A DNA stretch of 64,000 nt from assembly GCA_020845495.1 (NCBI GenBank), contig JADLFM010000001.1, forward strand, positions 141,386-205,385, read 5' to 3'. The position numbers and the translations under genes were made by a program. A model generated the notes under the pieces. The model searched no databases and had not been told where the DNA came from. It saw only the letters and a list, made by a program, of their open reading frames with translations. Each line of letters begins with the position of its first letter. Position 1 is the stretch's first letter. Source of the DNA: Chloroflexota bacterium (GTDB lineage: Bacteria; Chloroflexota; UBA6077; JACCZL01). This document shows positions 50,297-58,830 of this stretch, piece after piece.

Positions 50297-51930
50297 CGTT
50301 CCCCGTGCGCGGGCTCGACGGCGCGATGCAGGCGCTCCTGCTGGCCGTCGAGCCCGCGCTGCCCAATTTCCTGGCTACTCGTCGCTGGTTCGCGGCCAAA
50401 GAGCACGCCATCGAACGCGCCGCCATCGTCGACGCCGCGCCCCTGGAGCAGCCGGCTGTGTCGGTCCTCGCCGTCGTCGAGGTCGCGTCCACTGAGGGCG
50501 GCGCCTCACGCTATTTCCTGCCCCTGACGATTGTCGACGCAACAACGATCGACGACCGAGCGATCGTCATCGCTCGGCACGGCGGGCTGGCCGTGTGCGA
50601 CGGACTTGCGGTGCCGGCAGCCTGTCGTGCCCTGCTCCGAGGCATGCTTGATGGTCTGTCGCTCGCGTCTATGAGAGGCGGGCGCTTCTCGTTTCAGCCG
50701 GTCCACCTTCGCGATGTGGAAGGCCGTGCCCCTGGCCTCTCCACCATGGACCCGGCGACAGTCGAGGTCCGGCCGGTCGGCGTGGAGCAGAGCAATAGCT
50801 CCGTCATCTTTGACCGCGCCGCCATCCTCAAGAGCTTCCGCCGGCTTCAGGAAGGCGCCAATCCTGAAGTCGAGATTGCGCGGTTCCTGGCCGAAGACAC
50901 CACCTTCGCCAACGTACCGGCCCTGGTGGGCTGGGGCGAGTACGACGCTCCTGACAGCCTGCCGACGCCGCTTGGGGTGCTCCAGGCGTTCGTACCGAAC
51001 CGGGGCGATGGTTGGACCGCGACCCTGGCCGCACTCGCGGATCTCACCATCGACGCGGCCTGCACGCTCGACGGGATAACCGCGCCGTTTCTCGATCGCC
51101 TCGCTGACCTTGGAAGGGTGACCGCCGGGCTCCATCTGGCGCTGGCATCGCGTGTGGATGTGGAAGCCTTCGCACCCCAGCCTATCACCGACGCCGATGT
51201 GACCAACTGGCAGGCGGGCATACTGGCACACCTGGATGCGTCGCTCGTGCGCCTCGAACGCGGGCTGACCAACCCACTCGGCGGAGACGAGACGCGGACT
51301 GGAGGGGCGTGGTCAGCTGCCAACCAGCACCTGGCTAAGATCGTGCTCGCCGGCGCGGACCGTCTACGCGGCATGGTCGACGATCTCAGTGTCCTGGCGG
51401 ATGGACGCATCGTCAAGACCCGTCACCACGGCGACTACCATCTGGGTCAGGTGCTCGACACCGGCGAGTCGTGGGTCATTCTCGATTTCGAGGGCGAGCC
51501 GCTTCGTCCGCTGGCGGAGCGTCGGGCGCGTCAGAGTCCCCTGCGCGACGTGGCCGGCATGCTCCGCTCGTTTGACTATGCCCGTCATGCCGCGCTGCGA
51601 GCGTCCGACGGAGAGCGGGCGAAGGTCTCGGCTCGCGTGCACGCGCCATCGACGACTGGGGCGCCCGCGGCCAGCGCCGCGAATCTGGCCGCACTCCTTG
51701 CGACCTGGACACGCTTCGCTCGGCAAGCGTACCTCAACGCCTACCTCGATGCGGCTCGCGCCGGCGGGGCGGCCTTCCTGCCGGCGAGCGACGCAGACGT
51801 TCGCCGCGCTCTGAGCGTCCTGGAACTTGGGAAGGCACTCTACGAGCTCGAGTACGAGATGGGCAACCGTCCCGCTTGGGTCACCATCCCGCTGACCGCC
51901 CTCGCCAACTCCGCGGCCGGCCGCTCCTGA
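50293..51930 (+). CDS. mak: maltokinase (Mak/Pep2)
   Basis: A 545-residue protein starting at GTG 50293, coupled to treS. N-terminal cap [21 protein letters not shown] is the TreS-partner/Pep2 signature. The catalytic lobe has [11 protein letters not shown] and [37 protein letters not shown], the kinase loop (His-Gly-Asp) and metal-binding Asp of this aminoglycoside-kinase-like fold. It phosphorylates maltose to alpha-maltose-1-phosphate with ATP, the GlgE donor. It is the last gene of the cluster; the 219 nt after it hold nothing recognisable. Confidence 0.93.
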   Translation: MTFPVRGLDGAMQALLLAVEPALPNFLATRRWFAAKEHAIERAAIVDAAPLEQPAVSVLAVVEVASTEGGASRYFLPLTIVDATTIDDRAIVIARHGGLAVCDGLAVPAACRALLRGMLDGLSLASMRGGRFSFQPVHLRDVEGRAPGLSTMDPATVEVRPVGVEQSNSSVIFDRAAILKSFRRLQEGANPEVEIARFLAEDTTFANVPALVGWGEYDAPDSLPTPLGVLQAFVPNRGDGWTATLAALADLTIDAACTLDGITAPFLDRLADLGRVTAGLHLALASRVDVEAFAPQPITDADVTNWQAGILAHLDASLVRLERGLTNPLGGDETRTGGAWSAANQHLAKIVLAGADRLRGMVDDLSVLADGRIVKTRHHGDYHLGQVLDTGESWVILDFEGEPLRPLAERRARQSPLRDVAGMLRSFDYARHAALRASDGERAKVSARVHAPSTTGAPAASAANLAALLATWTRFARQAYLNAYLDAARAGGAAFLPASDADVRRALSVLELGKALYELEYEMGNRPAWVTIPLTALANSAAGRS

Positions 51931-52149
51931 CCCCACCAGCCCGACGACTTGCGAGGTCAACCTCGCCCTGACGCCACGGTCGCCACAAGCGGCTCGGGCC
52001 TGTTGACGGACGATGACGTGCTGCGTACACTGGCGGCGCGGCGCTCGCCGCGACACTCGCGCCGTTGTTGCCGTCGTATTGTCCTCGACACGGTCACGCT
52101 CCTGGCGGCTGGTGTCCGCGCGGATTCTGAGCCGCCCGAGTGACGAGCC

Positions 52150-54018
52150 ATGTCAGCCAACCCCGACCGCCTCTCGCCTGGCACGAGTGCTTCGCGCCCG
52201 TCCACGTCGGTCCGGTTGCCCGCGCGCTGTCTGAGACCGCGCTGGTCCGGCTGGCTGGCGCGCGGCGGGGGACGTCACTTCGCCGCCCGACTGTTGCTGG
52301 CGGTGGTGGTCCTGGCTGGCGCGCTCCCGGTCGCGTCTGGCACACCAACCGTCGGTGCGGCTGGCTCGAAGTCAGGCTTCGAGGCGTTCTACAACCCGTT
52401 CGGCGACCCGTGGTCGACGAAGGCCAGCGAGGCCTCGTCGATTCCGGTGGCGCTGACGCCGCCGTGCAACCGGATTGGCCCCGCGGCGTCGCTGCCCACG
52501 CCAAACGAGGATGAACTGGCGTTCCTCGCCAGGTCGAACGGGTTCATCATGTGGGAGGAGTGCGCCGAGCTTGCCGACATCTCCGACGGCATCGGCCGCC
52601 CTCGCATCAAGCAATTCGCAGAGGCGTTGCGTGCCCGAAACCCCAACCTCCGCTACCTCGGCTACCTGGCACCCGAGATCGCGTCGACTGGCTCGCTCGC
52701 CTCAGCACCGCCCTATCCCGTCGCGCTGCCATACATCGCGGCCCATCACGAGGACTGGTTCGTCCATCGCGATGGCGCGCCACCCGACGCCGCGCACCGG
52801 CTGAAGAGCAATGCCGGCAGCCCACGTCACGACCTGTACGACCTGACAAATCCTGCGCTTCGAGATTACCTCGCGCAGGCCATCGCCGACTCGATCGCGT
52901 TCCACGGGCTCCAGGGCGTCATCCTCGATGGCTGCCTCGACCAGCCGAACATGGACCAAACGCTTCCCGGCAACGTTCCCCCATCGATTGTTCTCCAGAG
53001 CTGGGAGGACAGTTGCGTCGCTCTGCTCGACAAGATCAAACAGGCGGTGGGCGCGAGCCGCCTCGTCATGTTTACGGGTTTCGCGCACCTCGGCTCGGCT
53101 GGACAACCGAACAACGTCGAGGCAGCCTTCCGGTTCTATCAGCGGCGCGTCCGAGCGACCGATGGTTTCGTCTGGGAAGACCCGCTCGGGAAGGTGTACA
53201 GCAACGATCTCGTCAACATCGAGTTCAACGTCAATCGGCTCAACCGTGTCCTCGACGACGCGGCCAGTGTCGACAAGTTCATGGTCACCGCCATCAACAC
53301 GAACCTTCAACCAGGTGCGTCGTTCGAAAACACGACCGAGGCGCAGCAGCGGCAGTTCGCACGGTACTATTTCGCCGCGCACTTGAACTTCTTCCGCGAC
53401 TTCCGGACGCCGCTCATGCACTACACGCCGATCTTGGGCAATCCACAGTTTTATAGCTCGACCTTCTTCCGAGACTGGGACTTGAACGTCGGGAATCCGC
53501 GCGGCATGAGCCAGGAAGTCATGCCCGGCGTGTATCGTCGCGATTTCGAGCGCGGCATCGCCATCCTGAATGCGGGGACCGGTCCCTACACGCTTTCGCT
53601 GCCGCCAAACGTGTACAGCACGCCGGAAGGCGATCCCGTCACCACCAATAGCGTACCGACCGGTAGCGGCATGATCTTCGTCGCGTCCGAGATGTCGTTT
53701 GCCTGCACTGAGCGGTCACGGGTCAAAGTCCAGACGACCCGGACCGGCCCGGGTGTGCTTCACGTGACGGTGGAAGCGGGGGTCGCCCCTCTCCGCGAAC
53801 TTCAGGTTGGCACGACGCGTCCGATCCAAAATGGCGTGGTGGAGGTGGAGGGCCAGCCGGCTCGAAGCAGCGCGTTTAACGTGACATTCCCGACTGGGAT
53901 CGCCAGCACCCACTTCACGGTTCGGCGGCGGAACCCCGGCCCGGTCACGGTGCCGTTCGTGGTCAAGGACGCGTGCGGAGAATGGCCGAGCTTTGTGGGT
54001 GTGGGTACCGATGGGTAG
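52150..54018 (+). CDS. secreted putative glycoside hydrolase (GHL15-like)
   Basis: A 622-residue protein from ATG 52150. An Arg-rich lead is followed by a signal-peptide-like helix FAARLLLAVVVLAGALPVASG (about residues 39-60), then a TIM-barrel-like region. Features include GFIMWEECAELADI, YLGYLAPEIA, HHEDWFVHRDGA, YDLTNPALRDYLAQAI and GVILDGCLDQ, the pattern of putative glycosyl hydrolase family GHL15/GH114-like proteins. The C-terminal ~130 residues look like beta-sandwich domains. It may degrade or modify an extracellular polysaccharide. Catalytic residues are not experimentally defined for these families. Confidence 0.7.
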   Translation: MSANPDRLSPGTSASRPSTSVRLPARCLRPRWSGWLARGGGRHFAARLLLAVVVLAGALPVASGTPTVGAAGSKSGFEAFYNPFGDPWSTKASEASSIPVALTPPCNRIGPAASLPTPNEDELAFLARSNGFIMWEECAELADISDGIGRPRIKQFAEALRARNPNLRYLGYLAPEIASTGSLASAPPYPVALPYIAAHHEDWFVHRDGAPPDAAHRLKSNAGSPRHDLYDLTNPALRDYLAQAIADSIAFHGLQGVILDGCLDQPNMDQTLPGNVPPSIVLQSWEDSCVALLDKIKQAVGASRLVMFTGFAHLGSAGQPNNVEAAFRFYQRRVRATDGFVWEDPLGKVYSNDLVNIEFNVNRLNRVLDDAASVDKFMVTAINTNLQPGASFENTTEAQQRQFARYYFAAHLNFFRDFRTPLMHYTPILGNPQFYSSTFFRDWDLNVGNPRGMSQEVMPGVYRRDFERGIAILNAGTGPYTLSLPPNVYSTPEGDPVTTNSVPTGSGMIFVASEMSFACTERSRVKVQTTRTGPGVLHVTVEAGVAPLRELQVGTTRPIQNGVVEVEGQPARSSAFNVTFPTGIASTHFTVRRRNPGPVTVPFVVKDACGEWPSFVGVGTDG

Positions 54019-54084
54019 CCGAACTACCTGACGCTCCGGTCCGCTACCCCATGCCCGCCCGGCTGGAAACGGTCACGCGCATCC

Positions 54085-54126
54085 ACCTCTCCCTCTGGGA
54101 GAGGTCGCGCGCAGCGCGGGTGAGAG
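54085..54126. terminator. hairpin / REP-like element between convergent genes
   Basis: ACCTCTCCC and GGGAGAGGT form a perfect 9-bp stem with a 3-nt loop (54085-54105), followed by a CGCGC...GCGCG half-palindrome and GGGTGAGAG. It lies between the converging genes ending at 54018 and 54196, where a bidirectional terminator is expected. The CTCTCCC...GGGTGAG arrangement recurs inverted at 57203-57240. Confidence 0.65.
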
Positions 54127-54195
54127 TCGCCTGGTAGAACCCTCGCCCCGGCCTGTCCCAGTGGGGAAAAGGAGTGGGCGGCGTCTGGGCCGGCT

Positions 54196-55275
54196 CTAGA
54201 GCGGAACCGTGAGCGTCTGAGTCGGCGATGCCTGCCAGACGAGCGACGTCACCCGCGCATTCACCGGAACTTCAAACGTCAGGTAGCCCCGGACCGGTAC
54301 GCCCGGTAGCACCTGTCCGTAATTCAGAAATGGGCGGCGGATGGCCCTGGCCGACCAGCGTGCGCCGTCGGCCGTCGTGACGGCAAAGTCGGCAGCGCTG
54401 TAGTCGGCGGGTCCGCTGGACTGATTCTCCAACCGCATGTCCACGGTCATGAACTCGTAGCCCGAGGCCGGCCGGAGGGTATCCGAGTCGGGTGTCCACG
54501 GCCGGTCAACAGCACCGACGATCGCGTTCAGCGCGGCCGTGCCGGACGTCCCGGTCGTGCTGCCGGGCGCCGCGGCCCCCGCTGCCACGCCGGACGATCC
54601 GGCGGCAGGCGGCGGACCCGGTGGCTCGACGCCCGGGATCTGTACGGTCGGGGTCACGAAATGCGGGCGCTGGTAGGTGTCAGAACTGGACTCCGCGAGC
54701 CGAACCACGAGTGGTACCACGAAGCCGTCGACCGCTCGCGGATCGGCCCCGACCTCGCTCCCGGTCAGGAGTACCGAGGCTGCGAGCGCCTCGATCCGGA
54801 GGAGCACTCCGTACCCGATCGGGCGGGGTCCGTCGAACTGGATGCCCCGATACGCTTCGTCACCAATGCCAGTTGTCCCCGTGAAGGACCAACCGTCGAA
54901 GCGGGTAAGACGGTCAAGGCGGGCGTCGACGGCTGTCTGTCCATCCTCAGGTGACTCGCCGACGAACACGCCGTACGTCACCCGCCGTCCACCATCGAGG
55001 CTCACGAACTGGCGCCAGGCCGCGAGCGCAGGGTCGGTCAAGGGGTCGACGAGCCCGCCTGTCTCGTACACGAAGCCTGGCGGCAGGTCCGATACCTGGG
55101 GCAGCAGATCGATGGCCTGGCGTGCCACGCCGCGCCGTCCCAGGGCACCGCTCCCAGGCCGGGACGCTGCGTTGTCGGCGGATGTACCCGCTGCCAACGC
55201 TGGTGCGAGGATGGCACACAGCGCAACTCCCATGGCGCCCGACAGGGCACGCCGGCGGCCGAGTCGTCGGGACAT
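54196..55275 (-). CDS. secreted protein with C-terminal DUF4352-like domain
   Basis: A 359-residue protein if it starts at ATG 55275, which places the signal sequence SRRLGRRRALSGAMGVALCAILAPALAAG at the N-terminus. The frame is open to 55473, but that would bury the signal. A middle domain (LPQVSDLPPGFVYETGG ... ARLDRLTRFDGWSFTGTTGIGDEA) is unknown to me and is followed by a Pro/Gly/Ala linker. The last ~110 residues (TVDMRLENQSSGPADYSAADFAVTTADG ... VRGYLTFEVP) fit the DUF4352/telomere-binding-factor-like beta-sandwich. It is probably exported. Function unknown. Confidence 0.7.
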   Translation of the reverse strand: MSRRLGRRRALSGAMGVALCAILAPALAAGTSADNAASRPGSGALGRRGVARQAIDLLPQVSDLPPGFVYETGGLVDPLTDPALAAWRQFVSLDGGRRVTYGVFVGESPEDGQTAVDARLDRLTRFDGWSFTGTTGIGDEAYRGIQFDGPRPIGYGVLLRIEALAASVLLTGSEVGADPRAVDGFVVPLVVRLAESSSDTYQRPHFVTPTVQIPGVEPPGPPPAAGSSGVAAGAAAPGSTTGTSGTAALNAIVGAVDRPWTPDSDTLRPASGYEFMTVDMRLENQSSGPADYSAADFAVTTADGARWSARAIRRPFLNYGQVLPGVPVRGYLTFEVPVNARVTSLVWQASPTQTLTVPL

Positions 55276-55719
55276 GCCCGACGACGGCCTGACTGGGCGG
55301 CCGGGCAGGACGTCGGACGGCAGGCCATGGGCAGGCGTTACCCCACTCTGCGCCAGGTCATCGCCGATGAGTTTCTGGGTCAGAGCTTCGACTCCCTGGG
55401 TGGCACCCGCACCCACTGCGAGCCCCTCGACCCTGTCCTGCCCCGCCCGCCGCTGGTCGGTCCTGTCACTCATACGTCTCTTGCCTCATCCCGGACCACG
55501 TGCCTCGCGTAGCCATCATCGACGAGCGGAGAACGTCGCCTCAGGGATTTTCATCGGGCACGCGCCATCCCTCTGCCCGTCCCCAGACGTCGCCTCTACC
55601 TGCTTTCGTCATCTCCCCCTGTCTTACTGGAACGGTTCTTGCTCGCCGGCGGTTCTCGTCTCCGCGCCGGTCACGGTCAGCCTCCTGACCGCCCTGGATA
55701 GCATTGGTGGAGGAACAGG
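55276..55719. other. intergenic leader region
   Basis: About 445 nt between divergent genes if the secreted protein starts at 55275. Open frames here are Ser/Arg/Pro-rich and do not look coding. GGTGGAGGAACAGG at about 55707 is a good Shine-Dalgarno for the Rieske gene. Nothing else recognised. Confidence 0.4.
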
Positions 55720-56667
55720 ATGACACTCAAAGCGTTCGACGTGCTTACCGAGACCCTGGCCAACGCCCCATACGAACAGGCGCCCTGGTTGGAGTCTACT
55801 GCTCATCGCTTGCAGCAGGGCATCACAAAGCTGTTCACAAGCAGCAAAGCGGGTGAACTGACTCAAAATCTCCTCAGCGGCACGTGGTTCGGCCACCCGC
55901 TCCATCCGGCCCTCGTGCTCGCGCCGGCCGGCTCCTGGCTCACCGCCTCCTATCTCGACGTGGTCGGAGCGAAGAAGGGTGCCGATGCGGCCATCATTGC
56001 AGGCATTGTGACCGCCGTGCCTGCTGCCGCCGCCGGCCTCGCCGACTGGAGCTACACTTCCGGCAAGACGCGCCGTCTCGGCACGACCCACGCGATCCTG
56101 AACACGGTCGCGCTGGGCGTCTACGCAGGGTCCTGGGTGGCTCGAAAACGTGGTGCTCGCGGGCTGGGTATCGGGCTGTCCTCGGGCGGGTTCGCGCTCC
56201 TGGCCGTCTCGGCATACCTCGGCGGCGAGATCTCCTATACCCTCGGTCAGGGCATCAATCGCAATGCCTGGAGCCCGGACGAAAATGCCGCTCCGTCCCT
56301 CGACGGCTTCCACGCCATCGCCAATGCTGACGACGTGCGCGAAGGCCGTTTGACTGGCGCTGAGTTGGAGGTCGATGGCGAGCGCATTCCACTCGTCCTG
56401 ATGCGGCATGGGCGCGAAGTGCTGGCACTCAATGGCCGCTGCTCGCACATGGGCGGGCCGCTTGCCGAGGGCAAGATCGTCAACGAGTGGTGCGTCCAGT
56501 GCCCCTGGCATTTCTCCGTCTTCGACTTCCGCGACGGCAATGCGGTACAGGGACCGGCCTCGACACCACAGCCCCGCTATGAGACTCGTATTCGGGATGG
56601 TAAGGTCGAAGTGCGATTGGCACGGCCGACCGGCGATGTACTTGACCGAATCATGACGTCAATCTGA
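55720..56667 (+). CDS. DUF2231 membrane domain fused to a Rieske [2Fe-2S] domain
   Basis: A 315-residue protein. The N-terminal half (about 55-180) has three to four hydrophobic segments with FGHPLHPALVLAPAGSWL, the DUF2231 signature with conserved His. The C-terminal half is a Rieske domain: Cys241-x-His243 (CSHMGGPLAEG) and Cys261-x2-His264 (CPWHFSVFD). It is likely a membrane-anchored electron carrier on the cytoplasmic or outer face; partner unknown. No redox or respiratory genes are adjacent. The fusion is seen in soil bacteria but its role is not established. Confidence 0.88.
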   Translation: MTLKAFDVLTETLANAPYEQAPWLESTAHRLQQGITKLFTSSKAGELTQNLLSGTWFGHPLHPALVLAPAGSWLTASYLDVVGAKKGADAAIIAGIVTAVPAAAAGLADWSYTSGKTRRLGTTHAILNTVALGVYAGSWVARKRGARGLGIGLSSGGFALLAVSAYLGGEISYTLGQGINRNAWSPDENAAPSLDGFHAIANADDVREGRLTGAELEVDGERIPLVLMRHGREVLALNGRCSHMGGPLAEGKIVNEWCVQCPWHFSVFDFRDGNAVQGPASTPQPRYETRIRDGKVEVRLARPTGDVLDRIMTSI

Positions 56668-56747
56668 CGCTCGCAGGGCAATCGGTAACGCTGACCTGAC
56701 GCCGGCAGGGCGACACTGTCCGGACAGGATCCACCGGAGTCAGGGAC

Positions 56748-57062
56748 GTGAACGTTACCGAGAGCCCCGCCCTTCACGCCGCCAACCGGGTTGTGCCGAA
56801 CATCGGCGACCAGATCGAGTTGATCGTGTGCAGCCTGGAGTGCCGCCTGCTCGAATCGCTGACACCCGAGCAGTTCACCCTCGTGCAGCAACTGGTGGAT
56901 GCGACGCGCATCCTGGCCGAGAACGATGCCATCATGCGGGTCGCCGCCAGAGCGTCGATTGCGTCTACTCGGCCATGTGCGGATGGCGCGACGACGTACC
57001 AGGACGCACGGCACGATTTCCCCCTGGCCGGCCCAGCGCCACGCCGCGTCGCAACCGCCTGA
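56748..57062 (+). CDS. small hypothetical protein, possibly frameshifted
   Basis: A 104-residue frame from GTG 56748. The first ~65 residues (VPNIGDQIELIVCSLECRLLESL ... LVDATRILAENDAIMRVAA) have the third-base G/C bias of real genes. After about 56945 that bias is lost in this frame and appears in the +1 frame, which continues RRQSVDCVYSAMCGWRDDV. This suggests a one-base indel or sequencing error inside a slightly longer gene. No known domain. The protein is helical and might be a small regulatory or structural factor, but that is not supported by motifs. Confidence 0.45.
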   Translation: MNVTESPALHAANRVVPNIGDQIELIVCSLECRLLESLTPEQFTLVQQLVDATRILAENDAIMRVAARASIASTRPCADGATTYQDARHDFPLAGPAPRRVATA

Positions 57063-57202
57063 CCCACGGCGAGCCGGCAGCCTTCGGGTTTCGCATAGCT
57101 CACTCTCTCGCCTTGCGCTCGACACAACGAGCCCTCTCGATCGACAGGTGCGCGAACTCCCGCTTCGACTCGTGGGTCACGTTGCATATGCGTGAGAGCC
57201 CC

Positions 57203-57240
57203 CACCCCCTACCTCACCCCCGTGCGCGGGAGAGGGGCGG
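57203..57240. repeat. REP-like element, second copy
   Basis: Reads CACCCCCTACCTCACCCC, then CGTGCGCGGGAGAGGGGCGG. On the minus strand this gives the CTCTCCC...GGGTGAG arrangement found at 54085-54126. It lies in a non-coding gap. Short dispersed palindromes of this type are common between genes in high-GC soil bacteria. Confidence 0.6.
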
Positions 57241-57358
57241 CTGATCCGAAAGCGCCGAGGCTCAAACGGTGGTGGCGTGACCCACTGGCGTATATAGCGC
57301 CTGTCCACAGCCAGGTCTCATCAGGATTCACGGCCCGTGGGTCGGCAGCCACAGCGCC

Positions 57359-57439
57359 GATCTGCGAGGTGACGGTGCGTCGATCTACGAGGTGCCGTCC
57401 CCGATCCGCGAGGTGACGGTGCGTCGATCTACGAGGCGG
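57359..57439. repeat. 44-bp direct repeats upstream of a GT1 gene
   Basis: Two copies of a unit beginning GATCTGCGAGGTGACGGTGC (57359-57402) and GATCCGCGAGGTGACGGTGC (57403-57439, truncated). Each contains two sub-copies of GATCTRCGAGG, giving four evenly recurring motifs. The array ends 8 nt before the GTG start codon of the glycosyltransferase, so it occupies the position of its promoter and leader. Confidence 0.85.
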
Positions 57440-57447
57440 CATTCGGC

Positions 57448-58710
57448 GTGAACGTGCTGCTCATGACCTGGGGTTCACGAGGCGACGTCCAGCCGTACCT
57501 GGCGCTCGCGCGGGGTCTCATGAGCGGCGGGCATGACCTCCGCGCGATCGGTCCCGCCGTCGATGAGTTCACCGACCTTGCCCGCGCCGTTGGCGTACCG
57601 TACCTGCCGATGGGGCCGGCCTTCAGCGGAGCATCCGTGAGCGCATTCATGGATCGCGTCGTCAAGGTGCCCGATCCGATCCTGCAAACGCGGTCGCTCA
57701 TTAACACCTTCGTCGTGCCCGCTCTTGAGGAGGTGTACCACGCCAGCCTGGAGCACGCCCGCTGGGCTGACGTCGTGGTCTCGCACTTCTTTCAGCCCGC
57801 CGGCCGGATGGCCGCAGAGCACATGGGGCGCCCCTGGGTGTCGGCGACGCTCACCCACCTGGCGTTCGGATCGCGCGCCTATCCACCTACGCCGCTACCA
57901 GACCTGGGGGCATTCATCAATCGTGCGCTCTGGGATCTCGGCCTGCGCTACGCCAGCCTGCTCTGGAGCGGCGGAATCAACGCGGTCCGACGACGTGTCG
58001 GATTGCCGAGCCTGCACCGCCTCGCCGAGCGCGACTTCTACTCCCCAGGACTGAACCTCGTCGGGGTCAGTCGGCACGTTGCTCCGCCTCAGCCAGACTG
58101 GCCACCCGGGACGCGCGTGACTGGATACTGGTTTCTCGGCCGCCCCAACTGGGCTCCGCCGCCGGAACTTGTCGGCTTCGTCGGGCAGGAGCCGCCGCCA
58201 ATCGCCATCGGGTTCGGCAGTATGGCCACCGACGACGGCCCGGCCGTGACGCGCCTGCTCGTCGAGGCAACCCGGCGGGCCAGAGTCCGGGCGGTACTGC
58301 AAGCTGGCTGGGCCGGCCTCGGCGCAGGTACGCTGCCGCCGACGATCCTGCCCGTTGGTGACGTTCCCCACTCCTGGCTGTTCGACCGCGTGACCGCCGT
58401 CGTGCATCATGGCGGCGCCGGAACCACCGCCGCTGCCATCCGGGCCGGGGTGCCGTCGGTGTTCGTGCCGCACATCAGCGATCAACGAGCCTGGGCGGCC
58501 ACGGTCCGACACCTCGGCGTGGCCCCTCCGTCCGTGCCGCGACGCACGCTGTCCGCCGGCGCTCTCGCACGCGCGATCCGAGCCGCCCTCGATCCGGGCA
58601 TGCGAGCACGCGCGAAGCGGCTGGGTACTGCCGTCCGCGCCGAAGACGGTGTTGGGACGGCGGTTCGCCTGATCGAAGAGTACGTCGCATCGGGGCGCGC
58701 CCCGGGTTGA
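57448..58710 (+). CDS. GT1 family glycosyltransferase (UDP-sterol/macrolide glucosyltransferase-like)
   Basis: A 420-residue GT-B enzyme starting at GTG 57448. NVLLMTWGSRGDVQPYLALARGL is the typical N-terminus of the sterol/MGT-like GT1 branch. The C-terminal donor domain has PIAIGFGSMATDD and VVHHGGAGTTAAAIRAGVPSVFVPHISDQ, the HGGxGT donor-binding motif. It would transfer glucose or another sugar to a lipid or small hydrophobic acceptor. It stands apart from the large polysaccharide locus and converges on argC. The 120-nt gap holds a GGCCGGCA/TGCCGGCC stem. Confidence 0.9.
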   Translation: MNVLLMTWGSRGDVQPYLALARGLMSGGHDLRAIGPAVDEFTDLARAVGVPYLPMGPAFSGASVSAFMDRVVKVPDPILQTRSLINTFVVPALEEVYHASLEHARWADVVVSHFFQPAGRMAAEHMGRPWVSATLTHLAFGSRAYPPTPLPDLGAFINRALWDLGLRYASLLWSGGINAVRRRVGLPSLHRLAERDFYSPGLNLVGVSRHVAPPQPDWPPGTRVTGYWFLGRPNWAPPPELVGFVGQEPPPIAIGFGSMATDDGPAVTRLLVEATRRARVRAVLQAGWAGLGAGTLPPTILPVGDVPHSWLFDRVTAVVHHGGAGTTAAAIRAGVPSVFVPHISDQRAWAATVRHLGVAPPSVPRRTLSAGALARAIRAALDPGMRARAKRLGTAVRAEDGVGTAVRLIEEYVASGRAPG

Positions 58711-58769
58711 CTGGGGCCGTCATTGCCGCAGCACTCTATTGGCGGGCGCCAGGTCGTGTGCCAACGACC

Positions 58770-58805
58770 GGCCGGCAAGGCGCATCGGCCCAACGTCTGC
58801 CGGCC
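58770..58805. terminator. possible bidirectional terminator
   Basis: GGCCGGCA (58770-58777) and TGCCGGCC (58798-58805) form an 8-bp perfect stem with a 20-nt loop between the convergent GT1 and argC genes. No T-run is present, so termination activity is uncertain. Confidence 0.35.
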
Positions 58806-58830
58806 GCTGCCGAGACGGGCAGATCGGTGC

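Larger units (their letters stand above)
57063..57447. other. repeat-containing intergenic region
   Basis: About 385 nt. It contains a REP-like element (57203-57240) and, directly before the GT1 gene, two 44-nt direct repeats (57359-57439). Otherwise no gene-like frame beyond the possible +1 continuation of the preceding gene. Confidence 0.55.

Noticed and set aside
57359..57439. CRISPR-like array
   Set aside because: Only two 44-nt units abut directly without unique spacers, and no cas genes are in the window.
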